Below are positions 50,360 through 59,897 of a stretch of DNA of 64,000 nucleotides, in pieces. The notes beneath the pieces are model-generated. The model saw only the letters and a program-made list of their open reading frames with translations. It was not told the origin of the DNA and searched no databases. A program made the translations under genes and the position numbers. Positions within the stretch are counted from its first letter, which is position 1; every line of letters begins with the position of its first letter. Origin of the DNA: JAJRPT01 sp965661945 (GTDB lineage: Bacteria; Bacteroidota; Ignavibacteria; Kapaibacteriales; UBA2268); NCBI GenBank assembly GCA_965661945.1, contig CBFIFP010000001.1, forward strand, positions 496,001 to 560,000, read 5' to 3'.

Positions 50360-51645
50360 TATTATTTATAATCATATATAACTTAATGTTTTCATTTGAG
50401 ATAATTGACCAATCCCAAAATATATCTCAATGTGAAAACACATCTGCAATCATATATGTATTATCAAATTCTGAAAATCTTGAATATAACTGGTTCAAAG
50501 ATGGAGTTGAATTAATCCAAGAAAATAAAAATTCAATATCCTTTGATAATTTGACATTTTCAGTGTCAGGACACTACTGGTGCATTATTAAAAATACTAC
50601 AACTAATACAATAAAGTACTCCAACCCAATAATAGTTAACATCAAAAAGAAAACTGAAATAATAAATAAAAATATTAACTTAGCAGTTTTTCCAAATCAG
50701 ACATTAAAAATGAAAGTAGATATTAATGATGATTTTCAGTCAGAGGAATCTCACATCAGATGGTATGACAAATCTTGGAATCAATTACAAAATAATAAAT
50801 TAATTTCAGGATCTAAGTCTAACCTATTAACAATAAAAGATGTAAGTGATAATCAAGATAAATATTATTGCGTTGTAAATGGTGACTGTGGTTTAGATAC
50901 AGCAATTTTTAATTTAAAATATTTTAACCTGGCTATACCACAACCAGCTTCAAAAACAATTTGTGAAAATGCTCCAATTAACATCAACTTAGAAATAAAT
51001 GAAACAAACGGTCTTACTCTTCCAGATAATTACAAAATTAAAATCTATAATAACGAAAGAGAATTAAAAATCTCAACAAAAATAATAAATGATATAATCT
51101 CCATAAACATTAATGAAGAAATGACCATCGATAAAGTTGGAACATATTTTTGCGATATTAACTTCGAAAACAAAAATTATTCTTTCAAAGCATTCGATTT
51201 AAGTGTATATCTTAAAACAATATTAGAAAATAAAAGTGAAGATTATATTACCCTAAAAGAAGGACAAAACTTAAATTTATTCATCAATGCAAAAGGAAAT
51301 ATCCAAAACTATATATGGTTAAAAAATGGGATACCTATCGACACCACAAATAGTAATTTATTATCTATAAATCAAGCATTAAAAGAAGATTCGGGAACAT
51401 ATTCATGCATAGTAAAGAATTTTTGTCAAGACCAGGAATTCATTATCTCAGAAGTTGAAATTATTGAAAATGAAACAATCCTTTCTATTAAAGACATTAA
51501 AATTCAAGAAATAATATTATTAACTGATATATTCGGAAATAAGTATAATCATAAAGATTACAATAATCTTCATACTTTAAAAAATGGTCTTTACTTAATT
51601 AAACACTCAAATGGTAAAACCACAAAAATAATTAAATATGAATAA
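50356..51645 (+). CDS. Exported protein with four immunoglobulin-like domains
   Basis: 429 residues; a short signal (MILFIIIYNLMFSF) is followed by four Ig-like units, each marked by a core Trp and the Y-x-C pattern: YNWFKDGVEL with GHYWCII; IRWYDKSWNQL with KYYCVV; a third with GTYFCDI; and YIWLKNGIPI with SGTYSCIVKN. This is close to the I-set arrangement of animal proteins and occurs in Bacteroidota adhesins. The C-terminal 60 residues (ILSIKDIKIQEIILLTDIFG to GLYLIKHSNGKTTKIIKYE) resemble a shortened T9SS sorting domain lacking its first strands and YPNP start. Translationally coupled at both ends: four-base overlap with the S41-like gene and eight-base overlap with the methyltransferase gene. 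A binding role at the cell surface is inferred. Confidence 0.75.
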   Translation: MILFIIIYNLMFSFEIIDQSQNISQCENTSAIIYVLSNSENLEYNWFKDGVELIQENKNSISFDNLTFSVSGHYWCIIKNTTTNTIKYSNPIIVNIKKKTEIINKNINLAVFPNQTLKMKVDINDDFQSEESHIRWYDKSWNQLQNNKLISGSKSNLLTIKDVSDNQDKYYCVVNGDCGLDTAIFNLKYFNLAIPQPASKTICENAPININLEINETNGLTLPDNYKIKIYNNERELKISTKIINDIISININEEMTIDKVGTYFCDINFENKNYSFKAFDLSVYLKTILENKSEDYITLKEGQNLNLFINAKGNIQNYIWLKNGIPIDTTNSNLLSINQALKEDSGTYSCIVKNFCQDQEFIISEVEIIENETILSIKDIKIQEIILLTDIFGNKYNHKDYNNLHTLKNGLYLIKHSNGKTTKIIKYE

Positions 51646-52801
51646 AGAAGAAATAAAATTTATCGAAGAGAATATTAACAGCAATACCACAAAATTGCTC
51701 CTTAAATATGATAAAGATAGCAATAAAAGATTTTTGATTAACCAAATAGGAAAAAGACAAAAAGTCAAAAATAAACTACCCGAACTTAGCAATAATTATA
51801 ATTTTATTTTTCCGCAGAATTCCTTGCCCATTGAACAATGCTCAAGTGAAAGTACCGCAAAAATTAAAGCTGATTTATTCTATGGTAATTCACTTTTAGA
51901 TTTAACAGGTGGATTAGGAATAGATTCGTATTATATCTCTAAGAATTTTAAAACCACTTATTTTGTTGAACCAAACCTTGACTTATTTAATTTAGCTAAA
52001 ATAAACCACACATACTTTAAAATATTTAACCAATCTGCAGAAGAGTTTTTAGAAGAATTTCTAAAACATAATCCAACTAACTTTGATTTAATCTACATTG
52101 ACCCAGATAGAAGAGATAGCAACAACAAAAAACTATTCAAGTTAGAAGATTTAAAACCAAATATCCTAAAAATAAAAGAACAACTTGAAATAAATGAAAA
52201 AATTCAATCGGAAAATATTTTAATAAAACTCTCCCCTATTTTTGAAATAAAAGAATTAAAAAATCATTTTGAATCTTATGATATAATCTTAATTTCAATA
52301 GATAATGAGCTAAAAGAATTACTAATTCATCTCCATAAAAATGCAAAATTAAATTATAAATTATTTATAATAAACAATGATAATTTAAAAGAATATAATT
52401 ATAAATTATTAGAAAATAAACTTGATATTACAAATAATTACTATAAATACTTATACGAACCAAACGTAGCAATATTAAAATCTAATCTTCAAAACCAGAT
52501 AGCAAACAATTTGCAATTATCCAAATTTAATTCAAACTCGCATTTATTCACCAAAGATGAAATACTCTCAAATTATCCAGGAAACATCTATCAAATAGAA
52601 AGAATATTAAACTACAAAAAAAAGGATTTTGAATTAAACAATATAGATTCTGGAATAATAAAAATTAAAAACTTTAACGATACATTAAAAATAATTAAAA
52701 ATAAACTTAATATAAAAGAGTCAAATCAAAGATACTTATTTTTTACAAAAGACTATAACAACAAAAGCATCTGCATTGTTGCAAATAAAATAAACCATTA
52801 A
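51638..52801 (+). CDS. Class I SAM-dependent methyltransferase with THUMP-like domain (PG1098 family)
   Basis: 387-residue cytoplasmic protein. The SAM site is SLLDLTGGLGIDSYYISKNF, with the acidic end of strand two in TYFVEPNLDLF and the catalytic-loop-like FDLIYIDPDRRDSNNKKLF; LIKLSPIFEIKEL follows. The C-terminal part has the ferredoxin-like/THUMP-like arrangement of the Bacteroidota PG1098 family, ending in an OB-like strand (RYLFFTKDYNNKSICIVANK). IDPDRR in place of DPPY hints at a non-adenine target; the substrate, presumably RNA, is unknown. It begins eight bases before the stop of the Ig-domain gene, so its translation depends on that gene, an odd pairing of surface and cytoplasmic products. 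It ends one base before the convergent smpB. Confidence 0.8.
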   Translation: MNKEEIKFIEENINSNTTKLLLKYDKDSNKRFLINQIGKRQKVKNKLPELSNNYNFIFPQNSLPIEQCSSESTAKIKADLFYGNSLLDLTGGLGIDSYYISKNFKTTYFVEPNLDLFNLAKINHTYFKIFNQSAEEFLEEFLKHNPTNFDLIYIDPDRRDSNNKKLFKLEDLKPNILKIKEQLEINEKIQSENILIKLSPIFEIKELKNHFESYDIILISIDNELKELLIHLHKNAKLNYKLFIINNDNLKEYNYKLLENKLDITNNYYKYLYEPNVAILKSNLQNQIANNLQLSKFNSNSHLFTKDEILSNYPGNIYQIERILNYKKKDFELNNIDSGIIKIKNFNDTLKIIKNKLNIKESNQRYLFFTKDYNNKSICIVANKINH

Positions 52802-52802
52802 T

Positions 52803-53291
52803 TTATAACTTTTTCATAACTCTATTAATATCTCTAGTTTGGTCTCTTTTCTTTATAGTTTCACGTTTATCAAAAATCTTTTTTGGCTTAACAAGAGCAA
52901 TCTCAATTTTTACAAGGTGACCAGAAAAATAAATTTCGGTAGGCACAATTGTATATGCCTTCTCATTTACTAAAGTTCGCCATCTTATCTGTTCTCTTTT
53001 ATGAATCAGCACTTTTCGTCTTCTTTTTGGTTCATGATTATAAATATTACCTTGTTCATACTCAGGAATATGAATATTAACAACATACAAATCATCATTA
53101 TCTTTATAAGGGAAAAAACAATAAGCATCTTGCAAAGAGCATTTTCCACGTCTTAATGATTTCACTTCTGTTCCAGACAGCTCAATCCCAGCTTCAATCT
53201 TATTAATAATCTCATAATTGAAGAAAGCTTTCTTATTAGAAGTAATTAACTTGTATGTTCTAGTTCTATGTTCTGGTAAAATTTGTTTCAT
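52803..53291 (-). CDS. smpB: SsrA-binding protein SmpB
   Basis: 162-residue tmRNA partner that brings SsrA RNA to stalled ribosomes for trans-translation. The OB-fold core shows NKKAFFNYEIINKIEAGIEL, SGTEVKSLRRGKCSLQDAY, NIHIPEYEQGNIYNHEP, RRRKVLIHKREQIRW and the later YFSGHLVKIEIALVKPKKIF. The basic C-terminal tail (DKRETIKKRDQTRDINRVMKKL), which mimics mRNA in the A site, is complete. It starts 57 bases after the rho stop, with the rho terminator in between, so expression relies on read-through or on a weak promoter of its own. It is convergent with the methyltransferase gene, with one base between the stops. Confidence 0.95.
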   Translation of the reverse strand: MKQILPEHRTRTYKLITSNKKAFFNYEIINKIEAGIELSGTEVKSLRRGKCSLQDAYCFFPYKDNDDLYVVNIHIPEYEQGNIYNHEPKRRRKVLIHKREQIRWRTLVNEKAYTIVPTEIYFSGHLVKIEIALVKPKKIFDKRETIKKRDQTRDINRVMKKL

Positions 53292-53292
53292 A

Positions 53293-53327
53293 AATTAAAA
53301 AGCAAGAGACTTTAAAAGTCTCTTGCT
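53293..53327 (-). terminator. Intrinsic terminator/attenuator between rho and smpB
   Basis: Long stem (53301-53311 with 53317-53327, extendable through the AT loop), followed by TTTTTAATTT on the minus strand, then the smpB ATG about 10 bases later. It ends the rho transcript and lies in the presumed smpB leader. Confidence 0.8.
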
Positions 53328-53348
53328 GTTCTTAAAAATTAATAAATA

Positions 53349-54752
53349 CTATGAATTCATTGATTGTAAAAACTGCTCGTTGTCTTTTGTGCCGCGCAAT
53401 CTATCAAGAGTAAACTCCATCGCTTCTACAGGTTGCATATCAGCCAAAACTTTTCTCAAAATCCATACTTTGCTTAGTTCTTGAGCATCCATAATTAAAT
53501 CATCGCGTCTTGTACCTGAGCGATTAACATCAATAGCAGGATAAACCCTTCTATCCGAAATTTGTCTGTTAAGAACAAGCTCCATATTACCAGTTCCTTT
53601 AAACTCCTCAAATATTACCTCGTCCATTCTAGAACCAGTATCAACAAGAGCAGTAGCTATGATAGATAAGGAACCACCTTCTTCAACATTCCTTGCAGCA
53701 CCAAAAAATCTTTTTGGCTTATGAAGTGCTAAAGCATCTACACCACCAGAAAGTATCTTACCAGAGTGAGGAATAACAGTATTGTGAGCCCTTGCCAAAC
53801 GTGTAATAGAATCTAATAAGATAACTACATCTTGCTTTGCCTCTACAAGTCTTTTTGCCTTCTCTATAACCATTTCAGCAACTTGAACGTGCCTTTCTGC
53901 TGGCTCATCAAAAGTTGAAGCAACAACCTCACCATTTACAGAACGTTCCATATCAGTTACCTCTTCAGGACGTTCATCAATCAATAAAACAATTAACTTT
54001 ACCTCAGGATGATTTTGTGCAATTGAATTTGCAAAGTTTTTAAGAATCACAGTTTTTCCAGATTTAGGAGGTGCAACAATAAGACCTCTCTGCCCCTTAC
54101 CTATAGGAGAAAGTAAATCTACTATTCTCATTGCATAGCCAGAGGATGCAGTCTCCAATCTTAATCTTTCATCAGGAAAAAGTGGTGTTAAATTATCAAA
54201 TATAGTTCTATCTCTAATATTTTCTGGACTAAGATAATTTACATCTTCTACTTTCAAAAGCGCATAAAATCTTTCACCCTCTTTAGGTGGTCTTACGTGC
54301 CCCTTTATCGAGTCACCAGTTCTTAACCCAAATTTCTTTATCTGAGATGGAGATACGTAAATATCATCAGGCGAAGGAAGGTAATTATAACTAACCGAGC
54401 GAAGAAATCCATATCCATCTGGAAGAACTTCTAAAACGCCACCGCTTGTTAATACTTTTTCTTTTTTTTCAGATTCTTGAGGTGCTTGAGCATTTTTAAA
54501 ATCCATAATTGATTTTATTAACTCTTGCTTTCTTAAACCAGAAATACTTTCCATTCCCATTTCTTTTGCCATTGATTGCAATTCAACTAATTTCATTGAA
54601 CGCAATTCTGCAATGTCAATTATTTCTGATTGTTGTTCTGGTTCTTCTTCTTTTACTCTATTAGAGGGAGCAGGTCCGCTTTTGAAGTTCCGTGTATAAG
54701 AAGCCGCCGAACTAGCTGTTGTAGTTCTTTTTCTTAGTCGTCTATCTGTCAT
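53349..54752 (-). CDS. rho: Transcription termination factor Rho
   Basis: 467-residue hexameric RNA-DNA helicase/ATPase that ends transcripts at rut sites. The basic, low-complexity N-terminus (MTDRRLRKRTTTASSAASYT) and the Rho N-terminal helix-extension-helix (IAELRSMKLVELQSMAKEMG) precede the cold-shock RNA-binding domain (VLEVLPDGYGFLRS, DDIYVSPSQIKKFGLRTGD). The RecA-like domain has the P-loop GLIVAPPKSGKT (about residue 229), Walker B LIVLLIDERPEEV, the Q-loop region VVILLDSITRLARAHN and the R-loop ending GTGNMELVLNRQ. All motor motifs are intact. The N-terminal extension is longer than that of E. coli Rho, as is usual in Bacteroidota. First gene of the rho-smpB unit. Confidence 0.95.
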   Translation of the reverse strand: MTDRRLRKRTTTASSAASYTRNFKSGPAPSNRVKEEEPEQQSEIIDIAELRSMKLVELQSMAKEMGMESISGLRKQELIKSIMDFKNAQAPQESEKKEKVLTSGGVLEVLPDGYGFLRSVSYNYLPSPDDIYVSPSQIKKFGLRTGDSIKGHVRPPKEGERFYALLKVEDVNYLSPENIRDRTIFDNLTPLFPDERLRLETASSGYAMRIVDLLSPIGKGQRGLIVAPPKSGKTVILKNFANSIAQNHPEVKLIVLLIDERPEEVTDMERSVNGEVVASTFDEPAERHVQVAEMVIEKAKRLVEAKQDVVILLDSITRLARAHNTVIPHSGKILSGGVDALALHKPKRFFGAARNVEEGGSLSIIATALVDTGSRMDEVIFEEFKGTGNMELVLNRQISDRRVYPAIDVNRSGTRRDDLIMDAQELSKVWILRKVLADMQPVEAMEFTLDRLRGTKDNEQFLQSMNS

Positions 54753-54870
54753 TAGTTATATCCTAAATATATCATATTTAATTAGTTACCGGAGATTGAA
54801 TATTATTAAGATTTGTAAATTTGATAATCTCAACGGTGAGTATTACAAAATTAAGGTATTTTTTTGAAAT

Positions 54871-54915
54871 AACAAAGAAAAAAAAGCACATACTACAAAA
54901 TAGTATGTGCTTTTT
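54871..54915 (-). terminator. Intrinsic terminator of the 1595-residue T9SS gene
   Basis: Perfect 15-base-pair stem (54881-54895 with 54901-54915, loop CAAAA), flanked by A-tracts on the left and T-tracts on the right, 24 bases past the stop. The symmetry makes it usable on both strands, which would also shield the divergent rho leader. Confidence 0.9.
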
Positions 54916-54938
54916 GTATGTCTATGACAATTTTAGTG

Positions 54939-57900
54939 TTATTTCTGTACTACAAATTTATCTTCAACTGTTAATTGATTTGACACTATTTGGTAAATAT
55001 AAACACCGTTGCTAAGTTTTTCAACTGGTATTGGCATTGAATACTCACCAGCAGATAATTTTCCATTATTTAAAATAGAAACTACCTCACCTTTAGCATC
55101 TATAATTCTAACAACCGTTTCCGAATCAAAAGCAATCGAAAACTCAATGTTAGAACCAGAAGATGTTACAGGGTTTGGAGCTATATTCGCTACACTATTA
55201 TTAAAGTTTGATAAACTTAATGGTCTTAAGCCCATACCACAAACAGGGTCTAACGATAAGGTTACACTATTTGCAGGTGGTGCAATAAATCCACAAGAGT
55301 TACCAGAAACTAAAGCAGTCTCAATTGGAGTATCTAATGAATTACCTTCAGTATCATCTCTACCTTCTACATATAATTCATCAACTGAAGCTCCATTTAT
55401 ACCATCCGTTGGGAAGTTTGTTAATCCTGAGTTGAAATTAATCTCAAATAAATCGCCTGGATCATTAAAGATATTATTACCCAAAGCTTCAATTCTAAAC
55501 CTTACAGTTTGCATTACAACCAATTTTCCATCTCTTGTTGGCTCTGGAACTAAATTGTAGTTTTCAAACTCAACAGGTCCAACTATTGTAAAGTTAGCAG
55601 GATTACCATAATTACCTAATAATCTAACTCCCATTGTATTGTTATAAGTAATAAATCCTCTTCTGAAAGTTACTTCAATATCCACAGTTTTTAACTCAGC
55701 TTCTGCTAAATCAGTTCCAGCAGTAATTTCATCTAAAGTTACTTTATAAGTAATTTGTCTATGTTCTGCGATTGTGAAGTTAATATCTCTAATTGGATTA
55801 CCATTATCATTCAATACTGCACCATTTCTATCTAATACCATGTTAGTAGAACCTCTTTGGTAAGAATCAGAAGTTAGTACAAAATTATATGAACCTGGTC
55901 TATCATCTTCATTAACTATATCTGTCTCACATGACATTACCATTTCTTGTGCATTAGCGCCAATTAATCTTACTGTTGGAAGATAAGAAACAAACATTAT
56001 TATTCTCTCATTTTGCTCTAAAGTAACATCTTGTGGCTCAGCCATAACTGGAGCATCAAAAGTACCATCTGCATTTCTAATTTGGTAACCAACTGTATTA
56101 AACTGGTAACCAACTGTATTTCCATCAGCAGGAGTAAATCCTACATTTCTTACAACTATTTCTTTTGTTCCATTGTTTTCAAAGTAGAACATATTTTCAT
56201 AGCCATTGAAATTATCATCAATTAAATATTCATTAGATAAACAAGAATATAATGGGCTTGCAGCACCAACAACATTTGGTCTAACTGCATTTCCAGTTAA
56301 TCTTATAGTTCCATTATATTGACCAGTCTGGCCACTTTCGTCAGCGTCTGAAGTAATTGTAATATCAGTTGAGTGAACCACATCAGCTTCATCTGTAAAG
56401 TAAATCACCTCTATTTCAATTGATTGATTAATATCAAGTTCAAATGGATAAGCAGGTATTTGAGCTGGGTCGATATAAAAAGGAACATTTCCTAAATCTG
56501 CCAATAAAGTAGTAGCATTTGCTCCCCAGTTAATATCAGTTATAGTCAATATATCACCATTATCAGTATTAGTTGGTCTGTTTTCTATAACTAAAGTTCT
56601 TGTTACTTGTTCAGCAACAACTCCAGCAGTGATAGTTCCAAAATCAACTTCATTAGTCTCTTCTGTTGCACCATCAACGTAATATAAAAACATATTAGGA
56701 ACAATTCCATGTCCTCTTAATGTAAATCTAGTTTCTTCTCCAACAACTTCACCAGTGTTTTCTAAATAGTAATCAATTTCATAAGGTCCAACAACTGTAG
56801 GACTAAAATAAATTGTGTTTCTAACTGACTGACCACCAGCAGCAATTACTGGCATATTAAAGTTAGCAGGTGCTACATCAGGTAAGGTATTAGCAAATGT
56901 TTGATTGAAAGAAAACGCATTCAAACCATTATTTGTTCCAGCAGGACCATTTTCGTTATCAAAACCAATTCCACTAACTTTTAATGGAGCTGCAAATTCA
57001 CCAACAGTAGTATTCGATACAGTAATTAATTCTGAACCAACTGGCTCATACACATTATTAGGTTGTTTAGGATATTTAATTCTAACTTTTTCCCAATCAT
57101 ATTCTTGTGATAATATACCTGTTTCAATTGCTTTTCCTTCTAATTCACAAATAGGGTCACAATCTGATAAGTCCTCCTCTGTAATGAAAACTATCTGGTC
57201 AGTATAATTTCCAACAGCATTTGGTTGGAATGTAACTCTGAATTCAAACTCAGCACCTGGTTCAACTACTATAGGATCTGTTAAAAGATTATTAGCATCT
57301 GTTGCTGGAAGAGTATGAGTAAACTCTGGGTTTGAAGGACCTGTATAACCAATAATAACTAAGTTTTGAGAACCATTAAGTCCACTACACTCATTCTTAA
57401 TTCTTCTTACAGGTGATTGTTGAGCTTGAGAAGTTCCATCAGGACGCATAGTAATTACATCAAAAGTATGGTCATCAACGGCTATTCCTGGTACTCCAGT
57501 TTCTGCTGATATTTCAGCGGTAAACTCATCCTGACAATCAGTTTTCAAACCTATAGAGTCAATAAATCTACCCTCGTCATTAGTAAGGAAAGTTATTGTT
57601 AATTGTCTGATTTCTCTAGGTAAAAACGGCTCATTCAAATCCCAATCTAATGGTTCAATTGCAAAATTTTGGTCACCTAATCTTAATTTTACTTCAGTTA
57701 AAGTTACTTCTCTAACGTCAGATAAATTTTCAATTTCATATCTCATTTCACGTTGCACACCTAAACCAGTAACACCCAACGCTTCATTATATAAATCATT
57801 GTTTGTATCATCAGCTACAACTTCTCTCAAATCTAAAAGTTCTGGGAAATATTCAATAGTATCTCTTGATACATTTCCTGACCTATCAGAGAAAATAACA

Positions 57901-59726
57901 ATAACTCTAGCAGGTTTTTTAGGATCTTCAACTTTTAAAGACCAAGCAGTAGTTGGAGTTCCAGGCACGAAATTATTATTATCGTATCTAAACTCAATAT
58001 AATTTTCCAACTCACTCCATTCTAACTCAGGAATAGCTAAACCAACTCTTATACCATCAACATCCGGATCTGGATTATCTGTAGTAGTACCTTGAATATT
58101 ACCAAAGCAATCCATTGTCCAATTAATAGTTGGAGGTAAAGTATCTTGACTTACAACTCTTAGTGCAGTTGCAGTTGGAAATCCATAAGAATCATAATTA
58201 TCTACACCATTTGAATAACAAGCAAATAAAGTAGAAGACCTGATAGCAAATATACCATCACCTGGTAAATCAATCCATTTATGAGCAAACTTTCTTCCAG
58301 TGTGAGGAGTATTAGAAACAGCATCAGCATCTCCACCACTACCAATTTCATACATTGCAGTTGACTGCGCTCCAAATCTTGTTCTTACGGTTGTCCAATC
58401 GATTTCTCCGCCTCCTTTAACCTCCCCAAATTCCATATCTTCAGGTAATAAACCGTTTTCATCAACCTCAAAAATTAAATTCATAAAGTTAGAACCAAAG
58501 TTTTTACCACCCTCAGCTGCAGGAGTTGCAAATAAAATTTCATTTTGATATTGTTCTACTGGAGTGATAATCATAGAATAAGGATCTGTTTCTTTACCAT
58601 CATCTTGAGAACTAGGATTGTACAAAGAAATATAAATTGGCTTATTAGAAGAATAAACAGCAGGTAGAGGGTCTAGTCCTACAGGCCAAGTTCTTGTTTC
58701 CACCCATGCTTGATTTTGATATCCACCGGCTTGACCAACTCCATTTGTAAAGTATAAAATTTCTTGCCCGTCTCTCCAGACTATAGTTTCTGGGTCTCGA
58801 GCAAAAACCCTTAAAATACTAGGTTTATTTCTATTGAGCATAGTAGGTACATTATATATTTGTCCCCATGCATGCATTGGTAGATCTTGTTCTACTGTGT
58901 AGTCACAAGCTCTTACTCTTAAAGGAATATCAGTACAATATTGTCCTGAAAATACAGCAACTGGTTTATCTGCGTCTATTAATGAACCAGATAAAGTCTC
59001 ATCGGATTCAACGTTAGACAATACAACCACATCACCTCTATTCATAGTGAATCTTGTCATTTCACCAGATGAAATAGTTTGACCGCCTAAAATTCTTACC
59101 TGTGCTGGAAATTTCATCTGGCCACCACCAAGTGTAAATTCAACTCTTGTTCTATCATAAGGTGCAACTATACACACCATGTTAGGTAAACTACCAGTAT
59201 TCCATTCTCTTGCATCATAAGGAGTACAAACATATTTGTTACCAAGACCATGTGCAGGTAGAGCTAAATATCCATCAGATGTAAAGCTATATCTTACTAT
59301 TACGTAAATAATTATAGGTTCATCAGAGGTAACATGTAATGCTTTACCTTCCCATACTTGAGCTGGTCTTCCGTAGTTATCATTCAAATTATGAATATAT
59401 GGCTGACACTCACCTGGTTTCAAATCAAAAGCTTTTGCTGTCCCAGCAGGAACCGACAGAGACATATCGACACCACCAGGTTGTTGAATTCTCACATTAG
59501 CATCACCAGAAGCACCAATGATAAATCTTGTGAAATTAGTAGGATCTGCTACTAGGTACGGAGGTGGGACTGATAACCAATATTCCCTTCCCGCGTTAGA
59601 TGGGTCTCCTAACATCTTTAGGACATTCTTTTTAATAACCTCATCATCTGTTTCTCCATTTTTCACTTGAGCATTTGCTACTCCAAATGAAAGAGCAATA
59701 AGGAGGATTGAGTACAAAAATTTCAT
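54939..59726 (-). CDS. Giant surface protein: IgGFc-binding-like domain, HYDIN-type repeats, T9SS sorting domain
   Basis: 1595 residues, signal peptide MKFLYSILLIALSFGVANAQ. Residues about 40-480 match the IgGFc-binding domain seen in FCB-group surface proteins: GREYWLSVPPPYLV, RFIIGASGDANVRIQQP, GYLALPAHGLGNKYVCTPYD, KPVAVFSGQYCTDIPLRVRA, then MHAWGQIYNVPTML. Residues about 650-1480 are a string of ASPM/SPD-2/HYDIN (choice-of-anchor D)-type Ig-fold repeats; each has phrases like LTITFLTNDEGRFIDSIG or FRVTFQPNAVGNYTDQIVF. The last 85 residues (NIAPNPVTSSGSNIEF to VEDKFVVQK) form a type A T9SS sorting domain. Such proteins serve in adhesion or in polymer binding; no enzyme is present. GC content and codon quality are higher than in neighbouring genes, as expected for a highly expressed protein. 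Own terminator and a possible -7 (CAAATTTA on plus, 59806-59813). Confidence 0.88.
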   Translation of the reverse strand: MKFLYSILLIALSFGVANAQVKNGETDDEVIKKNVLKMLGDPSNAGREYWLSVPPPYLVADPTNFTRFIIGASGDANVRIQQPGGVDMSLSVPAGTAKAFDLKPGECQPYIHNLNDNYGRPAQVWEGKALHVTSDEPIIIYVIVRYSFTSDGYLALPAHGLGNKYVCTPYDAREWNTGSLPNMVCIVAPYDRTRVEFTLGGGQMKFPAQVRILGGQTISSGEMTRFTMNRGDVVVLSNVESDETLSGSLIDADKPVAVFSGQYCTDIPLRVRACDYTVEQDLPMHAWGQIYNVPTMLNRNKPSILRVFARDPETIVWRDGQEILYFTNGVGQAGGYQNQAWVETRTWPVGLDPLPAVYSSNKPIYISLYNPSSQDDGKETDPYSMIITPVEQYQNEILFATPAAEGGKNFGSNFMNLIFEVDENGLLPEDMEFGEVKGGGEIDWTTVRTRFGAQSTAMYEIGSGGDADAVSNTPHTGRKFAHKWIDLPGDGIFAIRSSTLFACYSNGVDNYDSYGFPTATALRVVSQDTLPPTINWTMDCFGNIQGTTTDNPDPDVDGIRVGLAIPELEWSELENYIEFRYDNNNFVPGTPTTAWSLKVEDPKKPARVIVIFSDRSGNVSRDTIEYFPELLDLREVVADDTNNDLYNEALGVTGLGVQREMRYEIENLSDVREVTLTEVKLRLGDQNFAIEPLDWDLNEPFLPREIRQLTITFLTNDEGRFIDSIGLKTDCQDEFTAEISAETGVPGIAVDDHTFDVITMRPDGTSQAQQSPVRRIKNECSGLNGSQNLVIIGYTGPSNPEFTHTLPATDANNLLTDPIVVEPGAEFEFRVTFQPNAVGNYTDQIVFITEEDLSDCDPICELEGKAIETGILSQEYDWEKVRIKYPKQPNNVYEPVGSELITVSNTTVGEFAAPLKVSGIGFDNENGPAGTNNGLNAFSFNQTFANTLPDVAPANFNMPVIAAGGQSVRNTIYFSPTVVGPYEIDYYLENTGEVVGEETRFTLRGHGIVPNMFLYYVDGATEETNEVDFGTITAGVVAEQVTRTLVIENRPTNTDNGDILTITDINWGANATTLLADLGNVPFYIDPAQIPAYPFELDINQSIEIEVIYFTDEADVVHSTDITITSDADESGQTGQYNGTIRLTGNAVRPNVVGAASPLYSCLSNEYLIDDNFNGYENMFYFENNGTKEIVVRNVGFTPADGNTVGYQFNTVGYQIRNADGTFDAPVMAEPQDVTLEQNERIIMFVSYLPTVRLIGANAQEMVMSCETDIVNEDDRPGSYNFVLTSDSYQRGSTNMVLDRNGAVLNDNGNPIRDINFTIAEHRQITYKVTLDEITAGTDLAEAELKTVDIEVTFRRGFITYNNTMGVRLLGNYGNPANFTIVGPVEFENYNLVPEPTRDGKLVVMQTVRFRIEALGNNIFNDPGDLFEINFNSGLTNFPTDGINGASVDELYVEGRDDTEGNSLDTPIETALVSGNSCGFIAPPANSVTLSLDPVCGMGLRPLSLSNFNNSVANIAPNPVTSSGSNIEFSIAFDSETVVRIIDAKGEVVSILNNGKLSAGEYSMPIPVEKLSNGVYIYQIVSNQLTVEDKFVVQK

Positions 59727-59897
59727 AATATCTCCAATAAATTAAATAAAAAAATTTTTTTTTCACTTTTTAAAAAACTAATATAACTAAAAGAAGTATA
59801 ACATGCAAATTTATTGTTAATTTTTCTACACACTATTTTTTAATTTTTTTTTTTTTGTATTACTTCTAAAACTAATAATAAAATTTGTTCCTATTTG

